This document shows, piece by piece, positions 51,170 through 60,085 of a DNA stretch of 64,000 nt. The stretch is from Acidobacteria bacterium Ga0074141 (lineage in GTDB: Bacteria > Acidobacteriota > Blastocatellia > Pyrinomonadales > Pyrinomonadaceae), in NCBI GenBank assembly GCA_001464665.1, contig LNDP01000015.1, forward strand, positions 527,968 to 591,967, given 5' to 3'. The notes under the pieces were generated by a model, which was given only the letters and a program-made list of their open reading frames with translations, had not been told where the DNA came from and did not search any database. Every line of letters starts with the position of its first letter. The first letter of the stretch is position 1. Made by a program: the position numbers and the translations under genes.

Positions 51170-51199
51170 TTGACATCCGTGCATTCGTTTTGCTATTTC
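51170..51199 (+). promoter_or_regulatory. Promoter of the trp operon
   Basis: A consensus TTGACA at 51170-51175 begins on the base after the argS stop. An extended -10 of the form TGCTATTTC (TG at 51191-51192, hexamer 51194-51199) follows with an 18-base spacer. The start of transcription would fall near 51206, a few bases before the leader peptide ATG. Confidence 0.65.
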
Positions 51200-51212
51200 T
51201 TACGACAAGGAC

Positions 51213-51305
51213 ATGAAGCCCGTTACCGCAAATTACACGACAGCAACCCGCCATTGGGGATGGTGGCATTCGTCGTTTGCGGTATTGGGAGATCAATCCG
51301 CTTAG
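51213..51305 (+). CDS. trpL: trp operon leader peptide with three Trp codons
   Basis: A 30-codon ORF, ATG at 51213 to TAG at 51303-51305. Residues 15-18 read Trp-Gly-Trp-Trp, which is far above chance. AAGGA stands one base before the ATG, too close for a normal Shine-Dalgarno, so initiation may be nearly leaderless given the predicted transcription start. The stop codon lies just before AAGGTG (51308-51313), which can pair with the 5' arm of the terminator. Stalling at the Trp codons would leave that segment free, whereas termination at the stop would cover it, as in classical attenuation. Confidence 0.8.
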   Translation: MKPVTANYTTATRHWGWWHSSFAVLGDQSA

Positions 51306-51347
51306 CCAAGGTGTTGCTAAGCCGAATGTTCAAAGAGATCGACCCCG

Positions 51348-51380
51348 ATGCCGCCTTTTGAAGGGCGGCATTTTTTGTTT
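51348..51380 (+). terminator. trp attenuator terminator hairpin
   Basis: ATGCCGCC (51348-51355) pairs with GGCGGCAT (51364-51371), followed by a run of six T, G and three T. CGCCTT at 51352-51357 can instead pair with AAGGTG at 51308-51313 (antiterminator), and the Trp-codon segment GGTGGCAT at 51262-51269 can also pair with the 5' arm. The AGGG of the 3' arm is the only candidate ribosome-binding site for trpE. Confidence 0.8.
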
Positions 51381-52817
51381 GTGACCAAAGAGAATCCAAA
51401 AACATTGCAGCCGGTGGTCGCGAGAATTCCAGCCGACCTCCACACACCGCTCTCGGTTTACCTGAAGCTCGCGGCCGGCGCGGACCATTCATTCCTGCTC
51501 GAATCGGTCGAGGGCGGTTCGGCGTTGGCTCGCTATTCCTTCATCGGAGCAGGGCCGGAAATGGTCGCAACCGGCCGTCGGCAGACGGTAGATCTGATTC
51601 GTGGAGGCGAGGCCGAAGAGCTCCAGATCGATCTGATCGCATTTCTTCGCGAGGAACTCGGCAAATATAATGTTGAGCCGGACGCCGGACTTCCCTCGTT
51701 TACCGGCGGTGCCATCGGCTATCTTGGCTTCCCTTGCTCGGAGTGGTTCGAGCCTTCGCTGGCACGGCCGAAGGGGCTCGATCGTGAGTTTGGGATGATG
51801 ATGTTCTTCCGCTCGGTCGTTGCCTTCGACCACGCCCGGCAGCAGATATTGATCATCACAAACGCCGACGCGGGCGACGAGGAATCGCTAACAGCGGCAC
51901 ACGATACAAATGCCCGAATTCGCGAACAAATAGAAATCTCGGAACTCCGAGTTCCCCGCTCTGGAACGGTCACTGAATCGAATCCGTCCGTCTCTTCAAA
52001 TTTCACCCGTGAGGATTTTATTGACGCTGTCCGGCGGGCGAAGGAGTACATAGCGGCCGGCGATTGCTATCAGGTTGTGATATCACAGCGATTTTCTCGC
52101 CCGACCGCGGCGGGGCCGGTCTCGCTTTACCGGGCGATCCGTTCGCTGAACCCGTCGCCGTATATGTTCCTGATCAAAACGCCTGAGCGGTCCGTGGTCG
52201 GAGCTTCGCCGGAGATGCTCGTTCGCGTTCGCGACTCTGAGATCCATTACCGGCCGATCGCCGGCACGCGGCCGCGTGGTGCGGATGACGCCGACGACCG
52301 CCGGCTGGCGGACGAGATGGCCGCCGACCCGAAAGAGGTTGCCGAGCACCGGATGCTGGTCGACCTCGGGCGAAACGATGTTGGCCGTGTGTCCGAATAC
52401 GGTTCTGTGCGGGTCGAGCGGTTGATGGCGGTGGAGAAATATTCGCACGTCCAGCATCTGGTCAGCGACGTAACGGGCCGCCTGCGTTCGGGGCTAGACC
52501 GCTTTGATGCCCTCGCGTCGTGCTTCCCGGCCGGCACAGTTTCGGGTGCGCCGAAGGTGCGGGCGATCGAGATCATTCGGGAACTCGAGCCCGACGAAAG
52601 GTCGATCTATTCCGGTGCGGTCGGCCACTTTGACCACGCCGGGAATATGGACACCTGCATCGCGATCAGGACGATCGTGCTAGAGAATGGCGTCGCTGAG
52701 GTCCAGGCCGGTGCCGGGATCGTTGCGGATTCGGACCCAGAATCGGAGTATGAGGAAACCGTGAACAAAGCGGCGGCATTGCTACGGGCTATGGAGATCG
52801 CTGAAAAGGAATTATGA
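51381..52817 (+). CDS. trpE: Anthranilate synthase component I
   Basis: 478 residues from the GTG at 51381; the in-frame ATG at 51348 falls inside the terminator stem and adds 11 residues without family support. The chorismate-binding domain is complete: IAGTRPRG, DLGRNDVGRVSEYGSV, CFPAGTVSGAPKVRAIEII and YSGAVGHFD. The N-terminal domain carries the LLESVEGGSALARYSFIG feedback-site segment. It converts chorismate to anthranilate with a TrpG/PabA amidotransferase, which is not encoded here. ATGA overlap with trpD. Confidence 0.95.
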   Translation: MTKENPKTLQPVVARIPADLHTPLSVYLKLAAGADHSFLLESVEGGSALARYSFIGAGPEMVATGRRQTVDLIRGGEAEELQIDLIAFLREELGKYNVEPDAGLPSFTGGAIGYLGFPCSEWFEPSLARPKGLDREFGMMMFFRSVVAFDHARQQILIITNADAGDEESLTAAHDTNARIREQIEISELRVPRSGTVTESNPSVSSNFTREDFIDAVRRAKEYIAAGDCYQVVISQRFSRPTAAGPVSLYRAIRSLNPSPYMFLIKTPERSVVGASPEMLVRVRDSEIHYRPIAGTRPRGADDADDRRLADEMAADPKEVAEHRMLVDLGRNDVGRVSEYGSVRVERLMAVEKYSHVQHLVSDVTGRLRSGLDRFDALASCFPAGTVSGAPKVRAIEIIRELEPDERSIYSGAVGHFDHAGNMDTCIAIRTIVLENGVAEVQAGAGIVADSDPESEYEETVNKAAALLRAMEIAEKEL

Positions 52818-53839
52818 GCCTGCTTCTCAAGAAATATCGCGACGATTTCGCGGCCGGCCGTTCATTTGACGCGGCCGATGCCGAAGCATTGCTCGATGCA
52901 CTCATCGCGGAAACGGAAGAGGAACCAATTGCCGAAGTGCTCACCGCATGGAACGCAAAGGGTATCGCGACCGATGAGATCTACGAATTTGCCCGCATCT
53001 TACGGTCGCGGATGAAACGCGTATTTTCGAATCACGAGACCTTCCTTGACATAGTCGGGACCGGCGGCAGTATGGCCAAGACGTTCAATGTTTCGACTGC
53101 GGCATCTTTCGTGGTCGCCGGCTCCGGTGTTGCGGTCGCGAAGCACGGGAACAAAGCTGCCACGAGTAATTCGGGAAGTGCCGATGTCCTGACCGTGCTC
53201 GGAATTGACCCGGCGGTCTCGCCGGAAACTGCGGAAGCGTGCCTGAATAAGGTCGGCATCTGCTTTATGTTTGCGCCGAATTTTCATCGACTTTCGCCGA
53301 CTCTGGCAAGGGTGCGCCGCGGACTATGCTTCCCGACCATCTTCAACTGCGTCGGTCCGCTCTCCAATCCTGCGTCGGCTCCGCACCAGTTGATCGGAGT
53401 TTGGGACAAGGATCTGCTGCCGAAGATGGCCGAGGCAATCGCTCGTTTGGGCACAAAGCGTACGTGGATAGTCCACGGCGAGGACGGCCTTGATGAAATA
53501 TCGCTCTCGGGGCGAACCTTGGTAGCGGAGATCGATGGCGATTCGATTCGCCGATTCGAGATAGCCGCCCGTGATCTCGGACTCGGGATTGACGAACCAA
53601 GCGGACTTCGTTCGAGAGACTCGGCGCACAGCGGCGAGATGATCCGCGGCGTTTTGCTCGGACAGCCGCATTCGCAGAGCGCCGAGGACCTCGTGCTCGT
53701 TAACGCCGCAGCAGCAATTTTCATCTCAAACGCCCCGGACAGCTTTGAAGGTTCGATCGAAATGGCCCGCGAAAGCCTATCTTCGGGCGCGGCCCATAGG
53801 AAACTGGACGAGCTAGCCGCCGCGGCACCGCTAAAATGA
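52814..53839 (+). CDS. trpD: Anthranilate phosphoribosyltransferase
   Basis: 341 residues, a stand-alone TrpD without a fused TrpG. DIVGTGGSMAKTFNVSTAASFVVAGSGVAVAKHGNKAATSNSGSADVL holds the PRPP-binding GTGG and the KHGN motifs. It joins anthranilate to phosphoribose. It overlaps both neighbours by four bases, giving tight translational coupling. Confidence 0.96.
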   Translation: MSLLLKKYRDDFAAGRSFDAADAEALLDALIAETEEEPIAEVLTAWNAKGIATDEIYEFARILRSRMKRVFSNHETFLDIVGTGGSMAKTFNVSTAASFVVAGSGVAVAKHGNKAATSNSGSADVLTVLGIDPAVSPETAEACLNKVGICFMFAPNFHRLSPTLARVRRGLCFPTIFNCVGPLSNPASAPHQLIGVWDKDLLPKMAEAIARLGTKRTWIVHGEDGLDEISLSGRTLVAEIDGDSIRRFEIAARDLGLGIDEPSGLRSRDSAHSGEMIRGVLLGQPHSQSAEDLVLVNAAAAIFISNAPDSFEGSIEMARESLSSGAAHRKLDELAAAAPLK

Positions 53840-54627
53840 GCACCTTTCTCGACAAGATCATCGCTGCAAAGCAGGAGCGGATCGCCGACGCGAAAAGAAC
53901 CGCGAACATGCCGGATTTGGAATCGCTTGCCCACGAGAACGCCAAGCAACCAGGCAGGCTGGCCGAAGCTCTCGGAAAATCGGGCCCCGCGATCATAGCT
54001 GAATTCAAGCGTGCGTCGCCTTCGAAGGGTGTCATCAATGACCGGCTTGATCCGGTCGCGACCGCGAGATCTTACGAGGCCGGTGGCGCCGCGGCGATCT
54101 CCGTACTTACCGAGGAGGACTTTTTTGCGGGTTCGCTAGCAGACCTAGCTGTGATCAGAGATGCCGTCTCGATCCCGATCCTTCGTAAGGATTTTACGAT
54201 CGACGAATTCCAGATCGTCGAATCAGCGGCGGCCGGTGCCTCGACGATCCTCCTGATAGTCGCCGCACTAGAGAAGGTTCAGCTTCGCGATCTCAGAGCA
54301 GCCGCAGAAAGCCTCGGGCTCGATGCGATCGTCGAGGTCCACGACCGCGAGGAAATGGAGATCGCGATCGATTCCGGAGCCTCGATCATCGGGGTGAACA
54401 ACCGCAACCTGAAGACGTTCGAGGTCTCGCTAGATGTCTCGCGGTCGCTGATCGAGCTTCGGCCGGACGGCGTTCTGATGATCGCCGAAAGCGGCATTTC
54501 GAACGCCGACGAGATCGCCGAACTTTACGACCTTGGATTTGATGCCTTCCTCATCGGCGAGACGCTAATGCGAAGCGGCGATCCGGCCGGAGAGTTAGCT
54601 AGCCTCATGAAGGCGGCGGGAAACTGA
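53836..54627 (+). CDS. trpC: Indole-3-glycerol-phosphate synthase
   Basis: 263 residues, monofunctional. EFKRASPSKGVI, VLTEEDFFAGS, LRKDFTIDEFQI, VEVHDREEM, GVNNRNLKTFEV and AESGI mark each TIM-barrel active-site loop, including the catalytic Lys and Glu residues. It closes the indole ring in tryptophan synthesis. Two bases separate it from trpF. Confidence 0.97.
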   Translation: MSTFLDKIIAAKQERIADAKRTANMPDLESLAHENAKQPGRLAEALGKSGPAIIAEFKRASPSKGVINDRLDPVATARSYEAGGAAAISVLTEEDFFAGSLADLAVIRDAVSIPILRKDFTIDEFQIVESAAAGASTILLIVAALEKVQLRDLRAAAESLGLDAIVEVHDREEMEIAIDSGASIIGVNNRNLKTFEVSLDVSRSLIELRPDGVLMIAESGISNADEIAELYDLGFDAFLIGETLMRSGDPAGELASLMKAAGN

Positions 54628-54629
54628 AA

Positions 54630-55256
54630 ATGGCAAAGGTCAAGATCTGCGGAATTACAAATCTTGAGGACGCTCTCGCGGCGGTAGAACTCGGTGCGGA
54701 TATGCTCGGTTTCAATTTCTACACAGGAAGCAAGCGATACGTCGAGCCCGCAACCGCGGCTGATATCGTGGAAAACGTGGCCAGCCGAGCGGAAACGATT
54801 GGTGTCTTCGTGAATGCAGATATGGAAGCTATTCAAAGGACGGTCGACATCGTCGGCCTCTCCGCCATTCAGCTTCACGGCGACGAGACTCCGGAGTTTG
54901 TTGCGAAGATCAGTGAGGCCTGCGGTGTGCCGGTGATAAAAGCGATTCGTGTCAGTGCCGATTTCTGTCCGGAAGAAGTTCGGGACTTCCCTGCGGACTC
55001 GATCCTCCTCGATGTTTTTTCTCCCGCGGCTTTCGGTGGCACGGGCGAGCGGTTCGATTGGAACATCGCGGTTGCGGCAAAGGAACACACGGACCGGCTT
55101 TTTCTCGCCGGCGGCCTAACGCCTAAAAACGTCGCCGAGGCGGTCAAGCTTGTGCGGCCCTATGCCGTTGATGTGGCCAGCGGAGTAGAAAGCTCGCCGG
55201 GTAAAAAGGATGCGAAGAAGATGGAGGCGTTCATCCGAAACGCGAAAGGAATATGA
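54630..55256 (+). CDS. trpF: Phosphoribosylanthranilate isomerase
   Basis: 208 residues. [12 protein letters not shown] carries the catalytic Cys, LDVF the catalytic Asp near residue 130, and [11 protein letters not shown] and [10 protein letters not shown] the phosphate-binding loops. It feeds its product to TrpC. Its stop overlaps the trpB start by four bases. Confidence 0.97.
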   Translation: MAKVKICGITNLEDALAAVELGADMLGFNFYTGSKRYVEPATAADIVENVASRAETIGVFVNADMEAIQRTVDIVGLSAIQLHGDETPEFVAKISEACGVPVIKAIRVSADFCPEEVRDFPADSILLDVFSPAAFGGTGERFDWNIAVAAKEHTDRLFLAGGLTPKNVAEAVKLVRPYAVDVASGVESSPGKKDAKKMEAFIRNAKGI

Positions 55257-56455
55257 GCAAATACGAACCAGATGAACGCGGATATTGGGGCGAATTTGGC
55301 GGGCGTTTCGTCCCGGAGACTCTCGTCGCTCCGCTTGATGAACTGACCGCAGGCTACTTCGCTTTACGCAGCGATGAGGAATTTAATCGCGAGTTCAACT
55401 ATTACCTCCGCGATTTTGCCGGCCGGCCGACGCCGCTTTACTTCGCAGAAAGGCTGACTGAAAAACTCGGCGGTGCCCGCATTTTTCTGAAACGCGAGGA
55501 TCTGACGCACACCGGTGCACACAAGATAAATAACGCTATCGGCCAGATACTCCTCGCCCGCCGAATGGGGAAGACGCGCATCATCGCCGAAACGGGTGCC
55601 GGCCAGCACGGCGTTGCGACCGCGACCGTATGTGCACGGTTTGGCCTCGAATGCGTCATCTACATGGGCACCGAGGACATTCGCAGGCAGGAGCTTAACG
55701 TCTTTAGAATGCGGATGCTCGGCGCCGAAGTTCGCGGCGTCGATTCGGGCTCGCGAACGCTGAAAGATGCTATTAACGAATCTTTACGCGACTGGGTTAC
55801 GAATGTAAGCAATACTTATTACTTGCTCGGGTCGGCGCTTGGCCCGCACCCGTATCCGCTGATGGTCAGAGATTTTCAAAGCGTAATCGGCAGAGAGGCC
55901 CGCGAGCAGTTCCTCGCACGCGAGGGCTCGCTGCCGGATGCACTCGTTGCCTGCGTCGGCGGCGGCTCGAACGCGATCGGGCTATTTCACGCCTTTCTGG
56001 AGGACAACGTCAGGATGATCGGCGTCGAGGCGGGCGGAAGCGGCGATGAACTCGGGATGCACGCGGCACGCTTCGCCGCCGGCGGCCACATCGGTATTTT
56101 GCAGGGCACGAAGAGCTATGTACTTCAGGACGCCGCGGGACAGGTCGCCGCGACGCATTCCATCTCGGCCGGACTCGATTACGCCTCGATCGGCCCGGAG
56201 CATTCGTATCTCCGTTCCATCGGCCGGGTCGAATACGCATCGGCGAGCGACGACGAAGCATTTGCTGCCTTCAAAGAGCTTTCTGCGACCGAAGGCATTA
56301 TTCCGGCACTCGAAACTGCTCACGGAATAGCCCATGCGATCAGGATCGCCCCGACCCTTCCGCGCGAAGCGACGATGATCGTCAATCTTTCCGGCCGCGG
56401 CGATAAGGATCTGATGTCGGTTGCGGAATATGAGAACGGGAGGGCAGAGAGATGA
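55253..56455 (+). CDS. trpB: Tryptophan synthase beta chain
   Basis: 400 residues, TrpB1 type. The PLP lysine is in [13 protein letters not shown], the catalytic Glu in AETGAGQHG, and the phosphate-binding loop in [10 protein letters not shown]. It condenses indole with serine in complex with TrpA, encoded next with a four-base overlap. Confidence 0.98.
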   Translation: MSKYEPDERGYWGEFGGRFVPETLVAPLDELTAGYFALRSDEEFNREFNYYLRDFAGRPTPLYFAERLTEKLGGARIFLKREDLTHTGAHKINNAIGQILLARRMGKTRIIAETGAGQHGVATATVCARFGLECVIYMGTEDIRRQELNVFRMRMLGAEVRGVDSGSRTLKDAINESLRDWVTNVSNTYYLLGSALGPHPYPLMVRDFQSVIGREAREQFLAREGSLPDALVACVGGGSNAIGLFHAFLEDNVRMIGVEAGGSGDELGMHAARFAAGGHIGILQGTKSYVLQDAAGQVAATHSISAGLDYASIGPEHSYLRSIGRVEYASASDDEAFAAFKELSATEGIIPALETAHGIAHAIRIAPTLPREATMIVNLSGRGDKDLMSVAEYENGRAER

Positions 56456-57264
56456 ACAGGATCGCATCGAAATTCGCAGAATTGCATTCGGCGGGCCGCA
56501 AAGGCTTTATTCCTTTCGTTTCCGCCGGCGACCCTAATTTGGACACATCGCTTGAGATCGTTCTGGCACTCGCTGACCTTGGTGCCGACATTATCGAACT
56601 TGGTGTTCCCTTCTCGGACCCGATGGCAGATGGCCCGACCATCCAGGCCTCGTCGATGCGGGCTCTGGCAAACGGCGTCCGGCTTGAGGATGTGATCGAG
56701 ATGAGCCGTCGGTTTCGTGAAAAGAGCGACGTGCCAATCGTGCTTTTCAGCTACCTCAACCCGCTTCACCGCTATGGCCTTGAGCGGCTGGCTCGCCATG
56801 CAGCGGCCGCCGGCATCGACGGCGTGCTTGTAACTGACGCGGTCGACGAAGAAGCTGCTGAGATCGGCTCGCTTCTCCGTGCGAACGGCCTCGACCTCAT
56901 CTCGCTGATAGCACCGACGACGAGCGACGAAAGGCTTGCGAAGATAGCTGCGAATGCGAGCGGATTTCTTTACGCCGTTTCGCGTGCCGGTGTCACTGGT
57001 GCCCGTTCCGAAACGAGTTCGTCGGCCGAAGAACTCGTCCGACGGTCGAGGAAATTCACCGATCTGCCGGTGGCGGTCGGGTTCGGTATTTCGACCCGCC
57101 AACAGATCGAGGAAGTTTGGGAATATGCCGATGCCGCGGTTGTCGGCTCGGCAATCGTTGCGGAGATCGAACGGTCGATCCCGCTCGGAAATGTGCCGGA
57201 ACGCATCCGCACGTTCGTCGGCAGTTTGCTGCCCGAGGTTGCAAATGCGGGCACGGAAAATTAA
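56452..57264 (+). CDS. trpA: Tryptophan synthase alpha chain
   Basis: 270 residues. The catalytic Glu and Asp lie in [41 protein letters not shown] and VGFGIS complete the TIM-barrel active site. It releases indole for channelling to TrpB. Confidence 0.97.
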   Translation: MNRIASKFAELHSAGRKGFIPFVSAGDPNLDTSLEIVLALADLGADIIELGVPFSDPMADGPTIQASSMRALANGVRLEDVIEMSRRFREKSDVPIVLFSYLNPLHRYGLERLARHAAAAGIDGVLVTDAVDEEAAEIGSLLRANGLDLISLIAPTTSDERLAKIAANASGFLYAVSRAGVTGARSETSSSAEELVRRSRKFTDLPVAVGFGISTRQQIEEVWEYADAAVVGSAIVAEIERSIPLGNVPERIRTFVGSLLPEVANAGTEN

Positions 57265-57294
57265 AGTCTTAGCTTTGTATCAAGGACGCAATTT

Positions 57295-58335
57295 ATGCTT
57301 ATCGTAATGAAGGCTGACGCCTCACAGTCGGATATAGAAAGGGTTGTTCAGATCATTGAAAGGCTCGGTTTTAGAGGCCACGCGATGCCGGGTGAGAGCC
57401 GCACGGCGATCGGCATCACCGGAAATCGCGGGTCGGTTGACCCGACGCATTTCGAGAATCTGCCCGGCGTCGCCGAGGCGATTCGGGTCACAAAACCCTA
57501 TAAGCTCATTTCCAGCGATCTGAAGCCGGGACGCTCGGTAGTGAAGGTTGGGAACGCCACGATCGGCGGCGGCGGCCTGGCAATGATCGCGGGGCCCTGC
57601 GCGGTCGAATCAGCCGAGCAGGTTTTCGCAGCCGCCGAGGCCGTCGCGGCGAGCGGCGCCAAATTCTTTCGCGGCGGTGCGTTCAAGCCCCGTACATCGC
57701 CTTACGCCTTTCAGGGTAAAGGCGAAGATGGCCTGAAGATCCTTGCGGAGGTCCGCGACCGCTTTGGGCTGAATATCGTAACGGAAGCGATGGACGAACA
57801 CGGGATCGACCTGGTCGAAAAATATGGCGACTGCATCCAGATAGGAGCCCGCAATATGCAGAACTTTTCGCTGCTGAAATATGCCGGCAAGGCCTCGAAG
57901 CCGGTGTTATTGAAGCGCGGGCTTTCGGCGACGCTTGACGAGTTTCTCCTGGCGGCCGAATACATCATGGCCGAAGGAAATTACAACGTTATCCTCTGCG
58001 AACGCGGCATCCGCACATTCGCCGACCACGCCCGGAACACGATGGACCTCTCGATCGTCCCGGCGGTCCGAAGGCTCTCGCACCTGCCGATCATTATCGA
58101 TCCCTCGCACGGCACCGGCCATAACTACATGGTCGAACCGCTCGCTCTCGCCGGAACAGCCGTCGGTGCCGACGGCCTCATCATCGAGGTTCATCCGTGC
58201 CCCGAAGAAGCCCTCTGCGACGGCGCCCAGGCCCTGACGCCCGAGCAATATATGAAGCTCTATGATCGGGTTAAGCGTGTCCATGCGTCGGTCGCATCGG
58301 AGGAAGTGGCAGCCGTTACGATCAACGCGAAATAG
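57295..58335 (+). CDS. DAHP synthase, AroA-beta type with N-terminal regulatory domain
   Basis: 346 residues. Residues 1-75 form a ferredoxin-like domain ([29 protein letters not shown]) like the feedback-sensing domain of Thermotoga DAHP synthase. The catalytic barrel has [52 protein letters not shown] and [16 protein letters not shown]. It performs the first step of aromatic synthesis from erythrose-4-phosphate and PEP. Thirty bases after trpA, it is likely under the same attenuator. Confidence 0.94.
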   Translation: MLIVMKADASQSDIERVVQIIERLGFRGHAMPGESRTAIGITGNRGSVDPTHFENLPGVAEAIRVTKPYKLISSDLKPGRSVVKVGNATIGGGGLAMIAGPCAVESAEQVFAAAEAVAASGAKFFRGGAFKPRTSPYAFQGKGEDGLKILAEVRDRFGLNIVTEAMDEHGIDLVEKYGDCIQIGARNMQNFSLLKYAGKASKPVLLKRGLSATLDEFLLAAEYIMAEGNYNVILCERGIRTFADHARNTMDLSIVPAVRRLSHLPIIIDPSHGTGHNYMVEPLALAGTAVGADGLIIEVHPCPEEALCDGAQALTPEQYMKLYDRVKRVHASVASEEVAAVTINAK

Positions 58336-58348
58336 ACCGTTGCCAAAA

Positions 58349-58744
58349 TCAGGTCGGAAACATTATCGTCCTGAGCCACTCGGCAAGCTCGTCCTCGGAT
58401 ACGGTGCCATCGGCGAGCCCGAGAAACATCGAATACGTTTCTGTCGGCTCTCCGTCAAAATCATATCCGTTCAAGTTAAGGAACGTGACTGAAACGACCA
58501 AAGCGGTGCGTTTATTCCCGTCAAGGAAGGGATGATTTTTCGCGATACCAAAGGCGTAGCTAGCCGCCAGAGCCGCTAAGTCCACTTCATCGCCGCCATA
58601 CGCAAACAGATTCTCCGGACGTGCCAGAGCGGATTGCAAAAGTCCTTCATCCCGTGTTCCTGCCGAACCACCGTGTTCTGCGATCTGTCGATTGTGCATT
58701 GCGTGGACGGCCTCCAGCCTTATCCACTCAAATTCCTTTGTCAT
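58349..58744 (-). CDS. Doc/Fic-family toxin
   Basis: 131 residues. The Fic core is NHPFLDGNKRTALVVSVTFLNLNGY, the Doc version of HPFxxGNxR. Doc phosphorylates EF-Tu using ATP; the fold and length (about 125-135) fit. N-terminal IRLEAVHAMHNRQIAEHGGSAGTRDEGLLQSAL is also typical. It follows its antitoxin with a four-base overlap and is convergent with the trp operon. Confidence 0.92.
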   Translation of the reverse strand: MTKEFEWIRLEAVHAMHNRQIAEHGGSAGTRDEGLLQSALARPENLFAYGGDEVDLAALAASYAFGIAKNHPFLDGNKRTALVVSVTFLNLNGYDFDGEPTETYSMFLGLADGTVSEDELAEWLRTIMFPT

Positions 58745-58968
58745 TCGGCAAGCTTCCTTAATACTTCACGGTGTTTACGCATTACTTTTTCGGCAGCGTC
58801 CATCTGTTTAGCAACTGCAGGATCGTAGGCGGACAGCTCGATGCCAGTCGGTGTCTCCACTGCAATTATCGTATCTCCTTCTTCGACCCGCATCTTCTCC
58901 AGCAATTCTCTATTGATGATCACACCGGTCGAGTTTCCTATTCGTCGCAATTTGAGCTTGTATGTCAT
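58741..58968 (-). CDS. AbrB/MazE-type antitoxin
   Basis: 75 residues. Residues 1-45 form a swapped-hairpin AbrB DNA-binding domain (LKLRRIGNSTGVIINRELLEKMRVEEGDTI), followed by a helical tail that should bind the toxin (DAAEKVMRKHREVLRKLAE). It probably autoregulates; a GTTATAAC palindrome (58989-58996) lies in the likely promoter just upstream. Confidence 0.9.
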   Translation of the reverse strand: MTYKLKLRRIGNSTGVIINRELLEKMRVEEGDTIIAVETPTGIELSAYDPAVAKQMDAAEKVMRKHREVLRKLAE

Positions 58969-59012
58969 ATCTCGATATTATTACAGATGTTATAACGTAA
59001 AAGCAACGATAA

Positions 59013-59050
59013 AAATTCCGCATACCATTCCCGAGCGGTATGCGGAATTT
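59013..59050 (-). terminator. Bidirectional-looking terminator hairpin
   Basis: AAATTCCGCATACC (59013-59026) and GGTATGCGGAATTT (59037-59050) form a perfect 14-bp stem with a 10-base loop. On the minus strand TTTTT follows, which serves the small membrane protein gene ending at 59073. Confidence 0.85.
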
Positions 59051-59072
59051 TGTGTTGTTTGACGCCTTTTGC

Positions 59073-59477
59073 CTATCGGGCCAAACTAGATTTCATCATA
59101 ACATATAGCTGCATAAGGCAGCTTACAAAGGCTGCGAAGATGAGTAGCGTCATCGGAAGCGAGGCATAAGCCGGTGCGGCCGCGGGAGCTACCGCGAAAG
59201 CGAATCCGATGCCTGCAAAGGCTCCGACGAGGGCGATGGCGGTTCGTCCGGCGAGCCAATGGGTAAAGGGCATCGTTTCATGTCGGCCCGGTAAAAAGTA
59301 CGGCAGGACGGCAAATGCAGCGATCGCCAGCAACGAAAGCCCCTGATCCAAACCATTGCCGCCTGCCGATGCCGCGAGTTCCATTGCCAGAAAGAAAAGG
59401 ACAATGGACGTATCGACCGAATGAAAACTGCTTGCCTCGTCCGCGACCTCTACCCTTACAAGTGCCTGTTCCATCAT
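59073..59477 (-). CDS. Hypothetical small membrane protein
   Basis: 134 residues with four hydrophobic segments (about 24-40, 46-62, 80-98 and 106-126) and short loops, no family recognised. It begins 30 bases after the XRE regulator gene on the same strand and ends at a strong terminator, so the two may be a unit. Confidence 0.6.
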   Translation of the reverse strand: MMEQALVRVEVADEASSFHSVDTSIVLFFLAMELAASAGGNGLDQGLSLLAIAAFAVLPYFLPGRHETMPFTHWLAGRTAIALVGAFAGIGFAFAVAPAAAPAYASLPMTLLIFAAFVSCLMQLYVMMKSSLAR

Positions 59478-59507
59478 CTTCGTTTACCTCGTTCCCTGTT
59501 TAAGCTC

Positions 59508-59915
59508 TTACTTCTTTCCCTTTTGCTGCTGCTGGGGCGTGCTGAACTGTTTATAAGCCACTCGGAAAAGCTCCGAAAGAGCCTGGGCCGTCTCCGAGCT
59601 GAGGTTCTTGTCCGCCCTCAGATGAGCCTCTACGATCTCGGGCGTTGCCTCATGCGGGTAGTAGATCACCGGTTCGACCTCTTCAGCCTTCTTTGTCATA
59701 AGGCGGTCGATCGGCATATCAAGCCAGGCTGAAAGCCGTGCGATATTGTCCGAATCCGGCTTTCCGGTGCCATTTTCTATCCGCGAAAGCGTTGAGGCCG
59801 AGACATTCGTCACATCGGCCACGTCGCGCAAGCTAAGCTTTAATTCTTCCCGACGCCGCTTGACCGCTCTTCCAAGCTCCGCAGTATCCAGAAATTTTTC
59901 GTTGCTATAAGCCAT
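59508..59915 (-). CDS. XRE-family transcriptional regulator
   Basis: 135 residues. A Cro/C1-type HTH is at about 14-68 (LKLSLRDVADVTNVSASTLSRIENGTGKPDSDNIARLSAWLDMPIDRL). The rest is helical and polar. It is divergent from the Rad52-like gene; the 170-base gap has dyad elements that could be its operators. Confidence 0.92.
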   Translation of the reverse strand: MAYSNEKFLDTAELGRAVKRRREELKLSLRDVADVTNVSASTLSRIENGTGKPDSDNIARLSAWLDMPIDRLMTKKAEEVEPVIYYPHEATPEIVEAHLRADKNLSSETAQALSELFRVAYKQFSTPQQQQKGKK

Positions 59916-59998
59916 AATTTTTCTCCGTTAGTTTGAAGTGTCACAAATGCACTTTCTATTTCACAAATAAAACATAACACGGATGATTTTTAATTGCA

Positions 59999-60043
59999 AC
60001 ACCAAGTTTCATGCTTGCAACATTTCTTTTGGTGTGGTACATT
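59999..60043 (+). promoter_or_regulatory. Candidate promoter and dyad upstream of the Rad52-like gene
   Basis: TTGCAA (60015-60020) and TACATT (60038-60043) lie 17 bases apart. ACACCAA (59999-60005) and TTGGTGT (60029-60035) form a dyad flanking the -35 box. TCACAAAT occurs twice (59941 and 59961 region) and CACGGATG twice, further possible sites. Confidence 0.45.
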
Positions 60044-60085
60044 GTTTCACGGATGGCACATTTGCAGCCGATAAAGGAGATGAAT

